64,000 nucleotides of DNA, taken from CAWCFV01 sp963794995. Its GTDB lineage: Bacteria; Actinomycetota; Actinomycetes; JACCUZ01. The translations under genes and the position numbers were made by a program. Of the stretch, positions 46,074-54,164 are shown piece by piece. The DNA lies in contig CAWCFV010000002.1 of the NCBI GenBank assembly GCA_963794995.1, positions 682,001 to 746,000 on the forward strand, given 5' to 3'. Numbering within the stretch: position 1 is the stretch's first letter; every line of letters begins with the position of its first letter. Below the pieces are notes generated by a model. It was not told where the DNA came from, did not search any database, and saw nothing but the letters and a program-made list of their open reading frames with translations.

Positions 46074-46550
46074 GTGCACCCCGCCGTCGAACGCGTGACC
46101 GGCCGGCTCGCCGAGCTCGGTGCGGCCGGACAGGTCCGGATCCTCGACGGGTCAGCGCGCACGGCGGCGCAGGCCGCCGAGCAGCTCGGCATCGACGTCG
46201 CCCAGATCGCCAACTCGCTCGTGTTCTCGGCCGACGGCGACCCGCTGCTCGTGCTCGCCTCCGGCGGCCACCGGGTGGACACCGGCAAGGTCGCCGCCCT
46301 GCTCGGGGCCGGGTCGGTCGACCGCGCGGACGCCGACTTCGTCCGCAGCCACACCGGGTTCGCCATCGGCGGCGTCGCGCCGGTCGGGCACTCCGAGCCG
46401 CTGCGCACCCTGGTCGACACCGCGCTCGGGGACTTCGAGGTCGTCTGGGCCGCCGCCGGCCACCCGCACTCCGTCTTCCCCACGACGTACTCCGAGCTGC
46501 TCCGCCTCACCGGCGGCACCCCCGCCGACGTCGGCGCCGACCCGGTCTGA
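46074..46550 (+). CDS. YbaK/EbsC aminoacyl-tRNA deacylase domain protein
   Basis: A 158-residue single-domain protein of the YbaK/ProX fold, which hydrolyses mischarged aminoacyl-tRNA. Visible blocks are QAAEQLGIDVAQIANSLVFS, LLVLASGGHRVDTGKVAALL with the family Lys, TGFAIGGVAPVGH, and the C-terminal AAGHPHSVFPTTYSELLRLT. Substrate tRNA is not decided. GTG 46074 was taken as start since homology begins at HPAVERV. It converges with the phosphodiesterase gene. Confidence 0.92.
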   Translation: MHPAVERVTGRLAELGAAGQVRILDGSARTAAQAAEQLGIDVAQIANSLVFSADGDPLLVLASGGHRVDTGKVAALLGAGSVDRADADFVRSHTGFAIGGVAPVGHSEPLRTLVDTALGDFEVVWAAAGHPHSVFPTTYSELLRLTGGTPADVGADPV

Positions 46551-46596
46551 CCCGGGACCTCGGGGCCCCTGATCGGTCGGCGGGCGCCGCCCCGCG

Positions 46597-47250
46597 TCAC
46601 CGGCCCGCCAGCACCGCCCGCAGCAGGTCGAGGTCCTTGCTGATGACCGCGTCGACCCCGACCTCACGGGCCCGGGTCAGCGCCGGCTCGTCGTCGACCG
46701 GCCAGGTCATCACCAGGTCGGTGCCCTGGTGCAGCCGGTCCACCACCTCCGGGGTGAGCAGCGACAGGCGTACCGACACCCCGTGCGCCGGGCTCGCTGC
46801 GAGCCGCGTCAGCAGCCGGGCCAGCCCGCGACTGCTGGCAGCCGAGAGCACCCGCCGAACCGGGACGTCGAACGAGTCCAGCATCCGCCAGCTCTTGGTG
46901 CACACGGTGAGCGAGCGGTCCGGTGACGCCGCGCGCAGCAGCGCGGCGACCTGGGGCGCCAGCCGTGGGTGCAGGCCCTTGAGGTCGATCATCAGCCGGT
47001 GGTCGTCGCCGAGGGCCGCCACCAGCTCGGCCAGCTCCAGCCGGCGGTGCCGGCGCCGGTGCACCAGCTCGCCCCGGTCCCACAGCCACGGCAGCACGCC
47101 CATCGTCTTGAGGTGCCGCACCTCGAGACGACCCCGGTAGGCGTGGACGTCGGCCTCGACGAGGTCGACGCCCGCGTCCAGCGCCTCGCGCAGCCCGGCC
47201 ACCGTGTTGCCGCGACGGTGGGCGACCGTCAGCAGCGGACGTCCGCTCAC
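46597..47250 (-). CDS. Glycerophosphodiester phosphodiesterase family protein
   Basis: A 217-residue GDPD-type TIM barrel. It starts with AHRRGN and has VDLVEADVHAYRGRLEVRH, the Glu-Asp metal site, and LMIDLKG with the second metal-binding Asp/Lys segment. The C-terminal strand is GVDAVISKDLDLL. The protein is a little short for the family (about 240) and lacks a signal peptide, so it is cytoplasmic. GTG 47250 overlaps the PAP2 stop as GTGA, suggesting joint expression in lipid head-group metabolism. Confidence 0.88.
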   Translation of the reverse strand: MSGRPLLTVAHRRGNTVAGLREALDAGVDLVEADVHAYRGRLEVRHLKTMGVLPWLWDRGELVHRRRHRRLELAELVAALGDDHRLMIDLKGLHPRLAPQVAALLRAASPDRSLTVCTKSWRMLDSFDVPVRRVLSAASSRGLARLLTRLAASPAHGVSVRLSLLTPEVVDRLHQGTDLVMTWPVDDEPALTRAREVGVDAVISKDLDLLRAVLAGR

Positions 47251-48023
47251 CGGTGGGAGGCATCACGACGCGGCGACCGGGGCACTGCGCCAGGATCTCG
47301 TTGACCGGGCACCGGGACAACCGCTTCCGCCGGGTCGCTGCGAGCGGTGGCCCACCGGGTGAGGGCCAGCGCCGCCAGCACCAGGAGCACCCCGGCCACC
47401 CCGTCGAGCAGGTAGTGGTTCGCGGTGGCGACGACGGCGACGGCCATCATCAGCGGCAGCACCACGCCGATCACGCGGAGCACCACCCAGCGGGCGTAGA
47501 CGACCAGGGCGATGCCGACGAGCAGGTCCCAGCCCACGTGCAGGCTCGGCATGGCGGCGTAGGGGTTGGTGAACGCCGGCGGCTGCAGCACGCGGTACGC
47601 CTGGGACTTCTCGGTCACCGTGTCGACCAGTTCCGGGTCGACCAGCCGCGGGGGCGCGACCGGGAAGAACGCGAAGACGAGCAGCCCGACCGCGCCGGAG
47701 AGGATCATGGCGCCGCGGGTGAGGCGGTAGCCCGCGGGGTGGCGGAAGAACAGCCAGGTCAGCACGCCGGCGATCACCGGCCAGTGCCCCCAGATGTAGA
47801 CCCAGTTCATGACGTCGACGGTGACGTCGGAGGTCAGGAACGACTCCTGCACCGCCTGCTCGACGTCGAGACCGAGGTCCGCCTCGAGGTCGGCCACCCG
47901 CTGCGCGTTGTCGAACGCGGGCTGCGGGTTGGCGACGGTCTGGCCCCGGACGCCGAAGTAGACGGCGACGGCCGCGGTGATGAGGGCCGCCTCGCGCGGG
48001 AGCTCCCGCAGTCGCGCGGACAT
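47247..48023 (-). CDS. PAP2 superfamily membrane phosphatase / inositol-lipid synthase-like protein
   Basis: A 258-residue protein with about six transmembrane helices. The PAP2-type catalytic motifs are AMPSLHVGWDL with the first His and ATANHYLLDGVAG with the second His-x3-Asp. The arrangement resembles the inositol phosphorylceramide synthase-like AUR1/Ipt1 branch common in actinobacteria rather than soluble acid phosphatases. The substrate is unknown. It is coupled to the downstream phosphodiesterase gene by GTGA. Confidence 0.88.
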   Translation of the reverse strand: MSARLRELPREAALITAAVAVYFGVRGQTVANPQPAFDNAQRVADLEADLGLDVEQAVQESFLTSDVTVDVMNWVYIWGHWPVIAGVLTWLFFRHPAGYRLTRGAMILSGAVGLLVFAFFPVAPPRLVDPELVDTVTEKSQAYRVLQPPAFTNPYAAMPSLHVGWDLLVGIALVVYARWVVLRVIGVVLPLMMAVAVVATANHYLLDGVAGVLLVLAALALTRWATARSDPAEAVVPVPGQRDPGAVPRSPRRDASHR

Positions 48024-48120
48024 CGGCTCACCCCCAGGGCGTTGCCCTCCACCGTCCTCGGCCGGACGCGCGCCCGCAAGGCCTTTCGGTCCTTGTGGCC
48101 GGGCCGGCGGGTGCCTGTGG

Positions 48121-48933
48121 TCAGGCGGTGCGCAGCCGCAGCTGACGGACGACCAGCCCGGTCCCGCCGAGCAGCAGCGCCGGCGCCCAGGCGAGCACGG
48201 CGGTCAGGGCGACCGCGCCGAGCGCGGCCGACCAGGTGACCCCGAGTGAGGCCAGCCCGACGACCAGCGCGCCCTCGCGCGGGCTGGCGCCGTTGACCCC
48301 GGGCAGGACGCCCGCGACCTGGCTGGCGCCGAACACGCCGAGCAGTGCGAGGGGGTGCACCTCCTGGCCGAGCGCGGCGAGGTTGCCGGTGAGCAGGCCC
48401 ATGATCGAGAGCTGGTAGCCCATCGACAGCAGGACGCCGACCAGGAGGACGCGGGGCGGCGGCAGGGGCCGGGCGGCGAACAGTCCGGGACGGTACCTGC
48501 GGAACGCCAGCGCGGCGACCAGCACGACGAGCGCGATCCCCACCGCGGCCAGCAGCACCCGCAGCGGCAGCGCCGACCCGGACACGACGACGAACACGGC
48601 CAGCCCCAGCGCGCCGACCAGCCGGTCCAGGGCGACCTCGGCGACCGCGGACGGACGGTTCATCCCGCTGCTTCGCTGCAGCCGGTGCATCCGCCACACG
48701 TCGGCGCCCAGGTGCGCGGGCGAGGCGAGGCCGAGCAGCTCGCTCTCGGCGTAGACCCGCAGGTGCCAGCGCCGGTGCTGCCCGCCGGTGGACAGCGCGT
48801 GCCACCTCAGCGGGCACAGGACGTACTTCCCGAACACCCACGGCAGCAGGCCCAGCAGGGCCGGCTCCCACGAGGCGTCCGGGATGCGCCCGAGACTCCA
48901 CAGGGAGACCCCGATCGCGGCGAGCAGGCCCAC
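48121..48933 (-). CDS. Lysylphosphatidylglycerol synthase TM-like (UPF0104) membrane protein
   Basis: A 270-residue integral membrane protein with seven or eight helices. It matches the flippase-like domain family: PLRWHALSTGG, YAESELLGLASPAHLGADVW, AVAEVALDRLVGALGLAVFV, and PGVNGASPREGALV. Members are thought to move lipids; the substrate is unknown. It is shorter than usual (about 310-330). The reading frame stays open upstream of GTG 48933 without a better start, so the N-terminus is uncertain. About 100 bp separate it from the PAP2 gene. Confidence 0.85.
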   Translation of the reverse strand: MGLLAAIGVSLWSLGRIPDASWEPALLGLLPWVFGKYVLCPLRWHALSTGGQHRRWHLRVYAESELLGLASPAHLGADVWRMHRLQRSSGMNRPSAVAEVALDRLVGALGLAVFVVVSGSALPLRVLLAAVGIALVVLVAALAFRRYRPGLFAARPLPPPRVLLVGVLLSMGYQLSIMGLLTGNLAALGQEVHPLALLGVFGASQVAGVLPGVNGASPREGALVVGLASLGVTWSAALGAVALTAVLAWAPALLLGGTGLVVRQLRLRTA

Positions 48934-49124
48934 CCCGGTGACCCAGCGAGCAGCACGGACCCGGCCTGGGCGCGCCGGGGCGGGGGGAGGTCGGTCACAG
49001 CAGTGCTCTCGGTCGGACGGCCGCCGGGAGGGGACCTCGGCGGGGAGTCTGCGACGCCACTACCCAACGTCGACCCGTTCCCAACGCACCTTGACCCCGC
49101 CGGGGGCTCCGTAGGCTCTCCGGT

Positions 49125-49871
49125 GTGCAGGCTGTGGACGGTGGGGCGGGTGTGGACGACGGGGTGCCCCCGCTCGTCACGCTGCACCTGTGGGGCGTCC
49201 CGCGGCGGGCCGTGCCGGCTGCCGTCGCCCGGATGGCCCTGGACCGGGCTCCGCTGCGGCGGACCCACGGGCTGCGGTTCGCCAAGCTGCTGGGAACCGG
49301 CGACGGGCGGACCTTCACCGTCCGCGACGCCGACCCGCGCCACTGGGGCGTCCTCGCCGTGTGGGCGGCGGCCGAGCACGCGGCCGCGTTCGAGGACGGC
49401 CCGGTGACCCGGGCGTGGGGCCGGCTGTCCGACCGGGACGGCGAGCGGCTGCGGGTCCGGATGCGGCCGCTCGCCAGCCGCGGGACCTGGGCGGGGCGCC
49501 GGCCGTTCGGCGACCCGGAGCCGGCGCCGTACGACGGCCCGGTGGCGGCCGTGACGCGGGCCCGGATCGCACCGCGTCGGCTGGTCACCTTCTGGCGGGC
49601 CGTCCCGCCGGTGTCCGCCGACCTGCACCGCACCGCGGGCCTGCGTCTCGCGGTCGGCATCGGCGAGGCGCCGGTCGGGCTGCAGGGGACCTTCAGCCTC
49701 TGGGACTCCCCCGCGGCACTGCGGTCGTTCGCCTACGACCGGGCGCCGCACCTGGCGGCCGTCCGGCGCACCGCCGAGCTGGGCTGGTACACCGAGGAGC
49801 TGTTCGCCCGGCTCGCGGTCCTCGACGTCGAGGGCACCCTCGCCGGCCGCGCGTACCCCCTCCCCGCCTGA
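49125..49871 (+). CDS. CrtA-like (spheroidene monooxygenase family) protein
   Basis: A 248-residue protein matching the spheroidene monooxygenase family. Blocks are LHLWGVPRRAVPAAVARMAL, LRFAKLLGTGDGRTFTV, VTFWRAVPPVSADL, GIGEAPVGLQGTFSLWDSPA and ELGWYTEELFARLAVLD. CrtA in purple bacteria oxidises the C2 position of acyclic carotenoids; in actinobacteria the substrate is unknown. Its place just before CrtO-, CruF- and glycosyltransferase-like genes supports a carotenoid role. A 70-bp palindrome follows the stop. Confidence 0.82.
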   Translation: MQAVDGGAGVDDGVPPLVTLHLWGVPRRAVPAAVARMALDRAPLRRTHGLRFAKLLGTGDGRTFTVRDADPRHWGVLAVWAAAEHAAAFEDGPVTRAWGRLSDRDGERLRVRMRPLASRGTWAGRRPFGDPEPAPYDGPVAAVTRARIAPRRLVTFWRAVPPVSADLHRTAGLRLAVGIGEAPVGLQGTFSLWDSPAALRSFAYDRAPHLAAVRRTAELGWYTEELFARLAVLDVEGTLAGRAYPLPA

Positions 49872-49894
49872 CCCTCGGCCCCCGCCCGACCTCG

Positions 49895-49964
49895 TCGTTT
49901 GCGACATGGCTCCCCGACACGCCGAGGCGGTAGCCGGCGTGTCGGGGGCTCATGTCGCAAACGA
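49895..49964. repeat. 70-bp intergenic palindrome with CGGTAG loop
   Basis: Arms of 30 bp (49895-49924 and 49935-49964) match at 27 of 30 positions, starting TCGTTTGCGACATG. The 10-base loop is AGGCGGTAGC. It lies between the converging CrtA-like and GyrI-like genes, where it can act as a two-way terminator. The arms are longer than a terminator needs, and the CGGTAG loop recurs in the palindrome at 63.45 kb. Confidence 0.85.
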
Positions 49965-50008
49965 TCATCCGGGGGACGGCGGGACGGCGGGGGCGGGGCG
50001 GCGGGCGG

Positions 50009-50509
50009 TCAGGCGAGCGGCCAGCACACCTCGGTGAGCAGCTGCTCCGGGTCGTCGACCTCGTCCGGGGAGTTGAGGTACGACTCCCACGGCGGGCCGG
50101 CGCTGGTCTCCCGCTGATCCGCGAACCAGCTCTCCAGCACCGCGTACGCATGCCCCAGCCCCGGGTAGGGGCCGCGGTGCAGGTACACCGCACGCCGGCC
50201 GCCCGGCAGGGCGGACCCGCCGACCTCGCCCGAAGGTACGGAGGACACGACCTCGAGCCCGGCCGCAGCGCCCTCGAGGGGGAAGCCGATCTCGACGTCG
50301 GCCCGGCTGGGGCCGAACTCGTGGTAGCGCGCGTACGGCGGACCGGCCACGGACTCGAGCCGCCCGCCGAGGTGGGTGCCGAGCGTCGCCATCGCCTCCC
50401 CGAACACCTGCCCCATGTCCAGCCCCTGCATGGGCCGCACCAGTCGCACCGCGACGGCCGGCAGCTCCGGGTCGTCGCGCACCTCCACCTCGGCCGTCGG
50501 CTGCACCAT
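50009..50509 (-). CDS. GyrI-like / AraC effector-binding domain protein
   Basis: A 166-residue single-domain protein of the SRPBCC-like GyrI/SOUL small-molecule-binding fold. Blocks are ELPAVAVRLVRPMQGLDMGQ, GPPYARYHEFGPSRADVEIG, RRAVYLHRGPYPGLGHAYAV and the ending LLTEVCWPLA. No DNA-binding domain is present. Such proteins bind hydrophobic ligands or act as antitoxins against gyrase inhibitors; the ligand is unknown. It lies on the opposite strand within the carotenoid group. Confidence 0.85.
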   Translation of the reverse strand: MVQPTAEVEVRDDPELPAVAVRLVRPMQGLDMGQVFGEAMATLGTHLGGRLESVAGPPYARYHEFGPSRADVEIGFPLEGAAAGLEVVSSVPSGEVGGSALPGGRRAVYLHRGPYPGLGHAYAVLESWFADQRETSAGPPWESYLNSPDEVDDPEQLLTEVCWPLA

Positions 50510-50639
50510 GCGTGCACCCTAGGAGCCCCGGCACCCGCCGGCCCGGGCCTTACGTCCTGGCGCGACCGATCCCGAGGGCGGCGAGGAGGCGGCGAGGGGC
50601 GCCGGGCAGGCGTACGGCGCGGCTCCTAGGATCGGCCGG

Positions 50640-52208
50640 GTGGCCGCGCACCGGGACGTCGTCGTGGTGGGGAGCGGGCACAACGCGCTGGTGGCTGCCT
50701 GCTACCTGGCCCGGGAGGGCCTCGACGTCGAGGTGGTCGAGCAGGACACCGTCCTCGGCGGCGCGGTCTCGACGGTGGAGCGGTGGCCGGGGTACCAGGT
50801 CGACCGGGGGTCCAGCGCGCACATCATGGTGCGCCACACCGGCATCGTCGAGGAGCTGCGCCTCGACGAGTGCGGGCTCACCTACCTCGACATGGACCCC
50901 TGGGGGTTCGCGCCGTTCGGCGACGCCGCGGCGGGCGAGCAGCAGGCGCTCACGTTCCACGTCGACCTCGACCGGACCTGCGCGTCGATAGCCGACCTCT
51001 GCGGCCAGCGGGACGCGGAGGCGTACCGCGCCTTCGCCACGGACTGGGCCGACCGCAACGAGCGGGTCTTCGCCGCGTTCCAGGACGTCCCGACCGCCGG
51101 GCGGCTGGGCCGCCACCTCTGGGGGGTCGGCCGGGCCGCGGGCAGCCAGGGCAAGGACGGCCTCGAGCTGTCCCGGCAGTTCCTGCAGCCCGGCGACCAG
51201 CTGCTCGACGAGCACTTCTCCGACGAGCGGCTCAAGACCGCGCTGTCCTGGCTCGGCGCGCAGTCGGGGCCGCCGACCTCCGAGGTCGCGACCGCCGACC
51301 TGGTCGGCTGGAACGCGCTCATGCACCGGATGCCTCCCGGCCGGGCCGTCGGCGGCTCGGGTGCGCTCACGGCGGCTCTCGCCGAGCGACTGCGCCGGCT
51401 CGGCGGCTCGGTGCGGCTGGGCGACGGCGCCACGGCGATCACCCGCGCCGGCGACCGGGTGACCGGCGTGACGACCGCGTCGGGCGAGCAGGTCGCGGCG
51501 CGCGCCGTCGTGGCCGGCTGCCACGTGCTCACCACCCTCGAGCTCCTCGGCGACGAGGCGCTGCTGGCGCGCGCGACACGGGCGGTGCGGGTCGGCAACG
51601 GCATCGGCATGGTCGTACGGCTGGCGACCCGCGACCTGCCGTCCTACCCGAGCGCCGACGCGGCGTCGTACGCCTCGATGCAGCTGCTCGCGCCGAGCCG
51701 GACCCACCTGCGCGCGGCGCACGGCGAGTTCGTCGCCGGCCGGCCGCCGACCGAGCCGGCCGTGCTCGTCATGACACCGACCGCGCTGGACCCGTCGATC
51801 GCCCCCGCAGGGCGCCACGTGGTCACCGCCTGGGCCCAGTGGCACCCCTACGAGCTGAGCACCGGCGAGCACTGGGACGACATCCGGGACCGGGAGGGCG
51901 ACCGCATCGTCGCGCAGGTCGAGAAGGCAGCACCCGGCTTCACCGGCAGCATCGAGCAGGTGCACGTGCAGACCCCGCTGGACCTCGAGCGTGAGCTCGG
52001 CCTGCGCCGCGGCAACGTCATGCACGTCGAGATGGGGCTGGACGCGATGTTCGCCTACCGGCCGCTGCCGGAGCTGGCCGGATACCGCACGCCGGTGCGC
52101 GGGCTCTTCCTCACCGGCGCGTCGACGCACCCCGGGGGCGGTGTGTTCGGAGCCTCGGGACGCACGGCCGCGCGGGTGGCCGTGTCCGTCCGCCGGCAGT
52201 GGCGCTGA
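50640..52208 (+). CDS. FAD-dependent carotenoid oxidoreductase, CrtO/phytoene desaturase family
   Basis: A 522-residue FAD protein. The dinucleotide motif is VVVVGSGHNALVAACYLARE, followed by EVVEQDTVLGGAVST; the C-terminal FAD motif is GLFLTGASTHPGGGVFGASG. Length and the GHNALVAA form fit the CrtO-type ketolase/PYROXD2 branch rather than CrtI. With CruF-like and glycosyltransferase genes directly after it, a carotenoid ketolase or desaturase role is likely, though not proven. GTG 50640 is the start. The next gene begins 1 bp after its stop. Confidence 0.85.
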   Translation: MAAHRDVVVVGSGHNALVAACYLAREGLDVEVVEQDTVLGGAVSTVERWPGYQVDRGSSAHIMVRHTGIVEELRLDECGLTYLDMDPWGFAPFGDAAAGEQQALTFHVDLDRTCASIADLCGQRDAEAYRAFATDWADRNERVFAAFQDVPTAGRLGRHLWGVGRAAGSQGKDGLELSRQFLQPGDQLLDEHFSDERLKTALSWLGAQSGPPTSEVATADLVGWNALMHRMPPGRAVGGSGALTAALAERLRRLGGSVRLGDGATAITRAGDRVTGVTTASGEQVAARAVVAGCHVLTTLELLGDEALLARATRAVRVGNGIGMVVRLATRDLPSYPSADAASYASMQLLAPSRTHLRAAHGEFVAGRPPTEPAVLVMTPTALDPSIAPAGRHVVTAWAQWHPYELSTGEHWDDIRDREGDRIVAQVEKAAPGFTGSIEQVHVQTPLDLERELGLRRGNVMHVEMGLDAMFAYRPLPELAGYRTPVRGLFLTGASTHPGGGVFGASGRTAARVAVSVRRQWR

Positions 52209-52209
52209 C

Positions 52210-53013
52210 GTGAGCGCGACCCGGTCCCCCGCTCTCGCCGGCGCCGGCCGGCCCCGGCCGTCGGGCGCGGCGCGCGGCCTGCCCTGGCTGCTCACCGCGG
52301 CGACACTGGCGGCCCAGGTCACCTACCCGCTCGTCGAGGGCGAGCGACTGCGCCAGGTCACCGTCGCCGTCGTCCTGCTGGCGGCCGCCGCCTGCCTCGC
52401 GCACGCCTGGGTGCACCGCGGACCGGCCTGGGCCCTGGCCCTGCTGGCGATCACCGGCGGCGGGGGCCTCGCCGCCGAGGCCGTCGGCGTGCACACCGCG
52501 CTGCCGTTCGGGGAGTACGCCTACGCCGGCACCCTGGGCCCGCAGCTGCTCGAGGTGCCGCTCGTCGTCCCGCTTGCGTGGACGATGATGGCCTACCCGG
52601 TGCTGCTCGCGGCCCGTCGGCTGACCCGGCGCTGGGTCGTCCCGCTCGGGGCGTACGCCCTCACCGCCTGGGACGTGTTCCTCGACCCGCAGATGGTCGG
52701 TGACGGCCACTGGACCTGGGCCGACCCGGAGCCGTCGCTGCCCGGTGTGCCCGACATCCCGCTCACGAACTTCGCGGGCTGGTTCGTCGTCGGCACGCTG
52801 ATGATGCTCGCCCTCACCGCGGCGCTGCCGCGGGACGCCCGGTCGCCCGCGGACGAAGCGGTGCCCGCGACCCTGCTCACGTGGACCTGGCTCGGCTACG
52901 TGCTGGGCAACGTGTTCTGGTTCGGGACCGCCTCGGTCGCGCTCGTCGGCGGGGTGGCCCTCGGCCTGTTCGTGCTGCCGTACCTGTGGTCGCTGTGGCA
53001 GTCCCGGCCCTGA
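52210..53013 (+). CDS. cruF: Carotenoid biosynthesis protein, CruF-like 1',2'-hydratase
   Basis: A 267-residue integral membrane protein with about seven helices. The family segments are AVGVHTALPFGEYAYAG, LVVPLAWTMMAYP, TAWDVFLDPQMVGDGHWTWA, and DIPLTNFAGWFVVG. CruF adds water across the terminal double bond of acyclic carotenoid ends in cyanobacteria and Deinococcus. The conserved Asp/His/Asn set visible here is the likely active site. GTG 52210 follows the CrtO-like stop. Its end overlaps the glycosyltransferase by 19 bp. Confidence 0.85.
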   Translation: MSATRSPALAGAGRPRPSGAARGLPWLLTAATLAAQVTYPLVEGERLRQVTVAVVLLAAAACLAHAWVHRGPAWALALLAITGGGGLAAEAVGVHTALPFGEYAYAGTLGPQLLEVPLVVPLAWTMMAYPVLLAARRLTRRWVVPLGAYALTAWDVFLDPQMVGDGHWTWADPEPSLPGVPDIPLTNFAGWFVVGTLMMLALTAALPRDARSPADEAVPATLLTWTWLGYVLGNVFWFGTASVALVGGVALGLFVLPYLWSLWQSRP

Positions 53014-54164
53014 GCGCGCTGACCAGGCTCGGTGCCGGCCTGGCCGTCGCCGGCACCGCGCACGCCGCCTGGAACGCCCGTCGGCTGCGCGTCCCGCCGG
53101 TGTCCCCGCCGCCGACCGCCGAGCCGGTCGCCGTCCTGCTCCCGGTCCGCGACGAGGCGCACCGGGTCGAGCCGTGCCTGCGCGCCCTGCTGCGCCAGAC
53201 CGGCGTCCGCGACCTCCGGGTGCTCGTCCTCGACGACGGGTCCACCGACGGCACGGCCGAGCTCGTCCGCAGGGTGGCCGGCGCCGACCCGAGGGTCCGC
53301 GTCCTCGAGGGCGCCGCCCTGCCGGACGGCTGGTGGGGCAAGCCGTGGGCCTGCCAGCAGCTCGCCGACCGGGCATGCGCGATGCGCCCCCGCCCCGACG
53401 GGGGCACGTCGCGCATGCCCGACGTGCTGGTGTTCGTCGACGCCGACGTGGTGCTGGCGCCGCACGCCGTCGCCGCGTCGGTGGCGCTGCTCCGGTGGAG
53501 CGGCCTGGACCTCGTGTCGCCGTACCCGCGTCAGCTCGCGCACACCGTGGCCGAGCGACTCGTGCAGCCGCTGCTCCAATGGTCCTGGCTGACCACGCTG
53601 CCGCTGCGGGTCGCCGAGCGGTCGGCACGCGAGTCGCTGGCCGCCGCCAACGGCCAGCTGCTGGTGGTCGACACCGGTGCCTACCTCCGGGCCGGCGGCC
53701 ACGCGGCCGTGCGCGAGGCGATGCTCGACGACGTGGCGCTGCTGCGCGCGGTGAAGCGCAGCGGTGGCCGCGGCACGGTGGTCGACGGCACCGACCTCGC
53801 CACCTGCCGGATGTACGACGGCTGGCCGGCGCTGCGCGAGGGCTACGCCAAGTCGCTCTGGTCGGCGTTCGGCTCCCCCGCCGGCGCCACCGCCGTCCTT
53901 GCCGGGCTGGGCGTGGCCTACGTGCTCCCGCCGCTGGCGGCGCTGCGCGGCTCGCGAGCCGGCGCCGTCGGCTACGCCGCCGCCGTGGCCGGCCGGGTCG
54001 TCACCGCCCGCCGGACCGGTGGGCGGGCCTGGCCGGACGCCTGCGCCCACCCGGTGTCGGTCGCGGCCTTCGCCGGGCTCGTCGTCGACTCGCTGCGGCG
54101 CCACCGCCGCGGCACGCTGACCGCGCGGGGCCGTCGGCTGCGGCCAGTAGCGTCGCGCAGGTGA
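52995..54164 (+). CDS. Family 2 glycosyltransferase, carotenoid (CruG/CrtQ-like)
   Basis: A 389-residue GT2 enzyme. The sugar-nucleotide blocks are VAVLLPVRDEAHRVEPCLRA, VLVLDDGSTDGTAELV and the metal-binding VLVFVDADVVLAPHA; acceptor-side text is ANGQLLVVDTGAY, DDVALLRAVKR and TCRMYDGWPALREGYAKS. C-terminal hydrophobic helices suggest membrane attachment. Next to the CruF-like gene it likely glycosylates the 2' or 1' hydroxyl of a carotenoid. A 52-bp palindrome sits inside the frame at 53370-53421, just before the DAD motif. It overlaps the LLM gene as GTGA. Confidence 0.86.
   Translation: MAVPALSALTRLGAGLAVAGTAHAAWNARRLRVPPVSPPPTAEPVAVLLPVRDEAHRVEPCLRALLRQTGVRDLRVLVLDDGSTDGTAELVRRVAGADPRVRVLEGAALPDGWWGKPWACQQLADRACAMRPRPDGGTSRMPDVLVFVDADVVLAPHAVAASVALLRWSGLDLVSPYPRQLAHTVAERLVQPLLQWSWLTTLPLRVAERSARESLAAANGQLLVVDTGAYLRAGGHAAVREAMLDDVALLRAVKRSGGRGTVVDGTDLATCRMYDGWPALREGYAKSLWSAFGSPAGATAVLAGLGVAYVLPPLAALRGSRAGAVGYAAAVAGRVVTARRTGGRAWPDACAHPVSVAAFAGLVVDSLRRHRRGTLTARGRRLRPVASRR
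53370..53421. repeat. 52-bp palindrome inside the glycosyltransferase frame
   Basis: Arms of 22 bp (53370-53391 and 53400-53421) match at 20 of 22 positions, starting CGGGCATGCGCGA, with an 8-base loop. It adds about 17 residues (RACAMRPRPDGGTSRMP) between the LAD helix and VLVFVDADVV. That position normally has a short turn in GT2 enzymes, so the segment looks like an in-frame insert that the fold tolerates. Confidence 0.8.
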
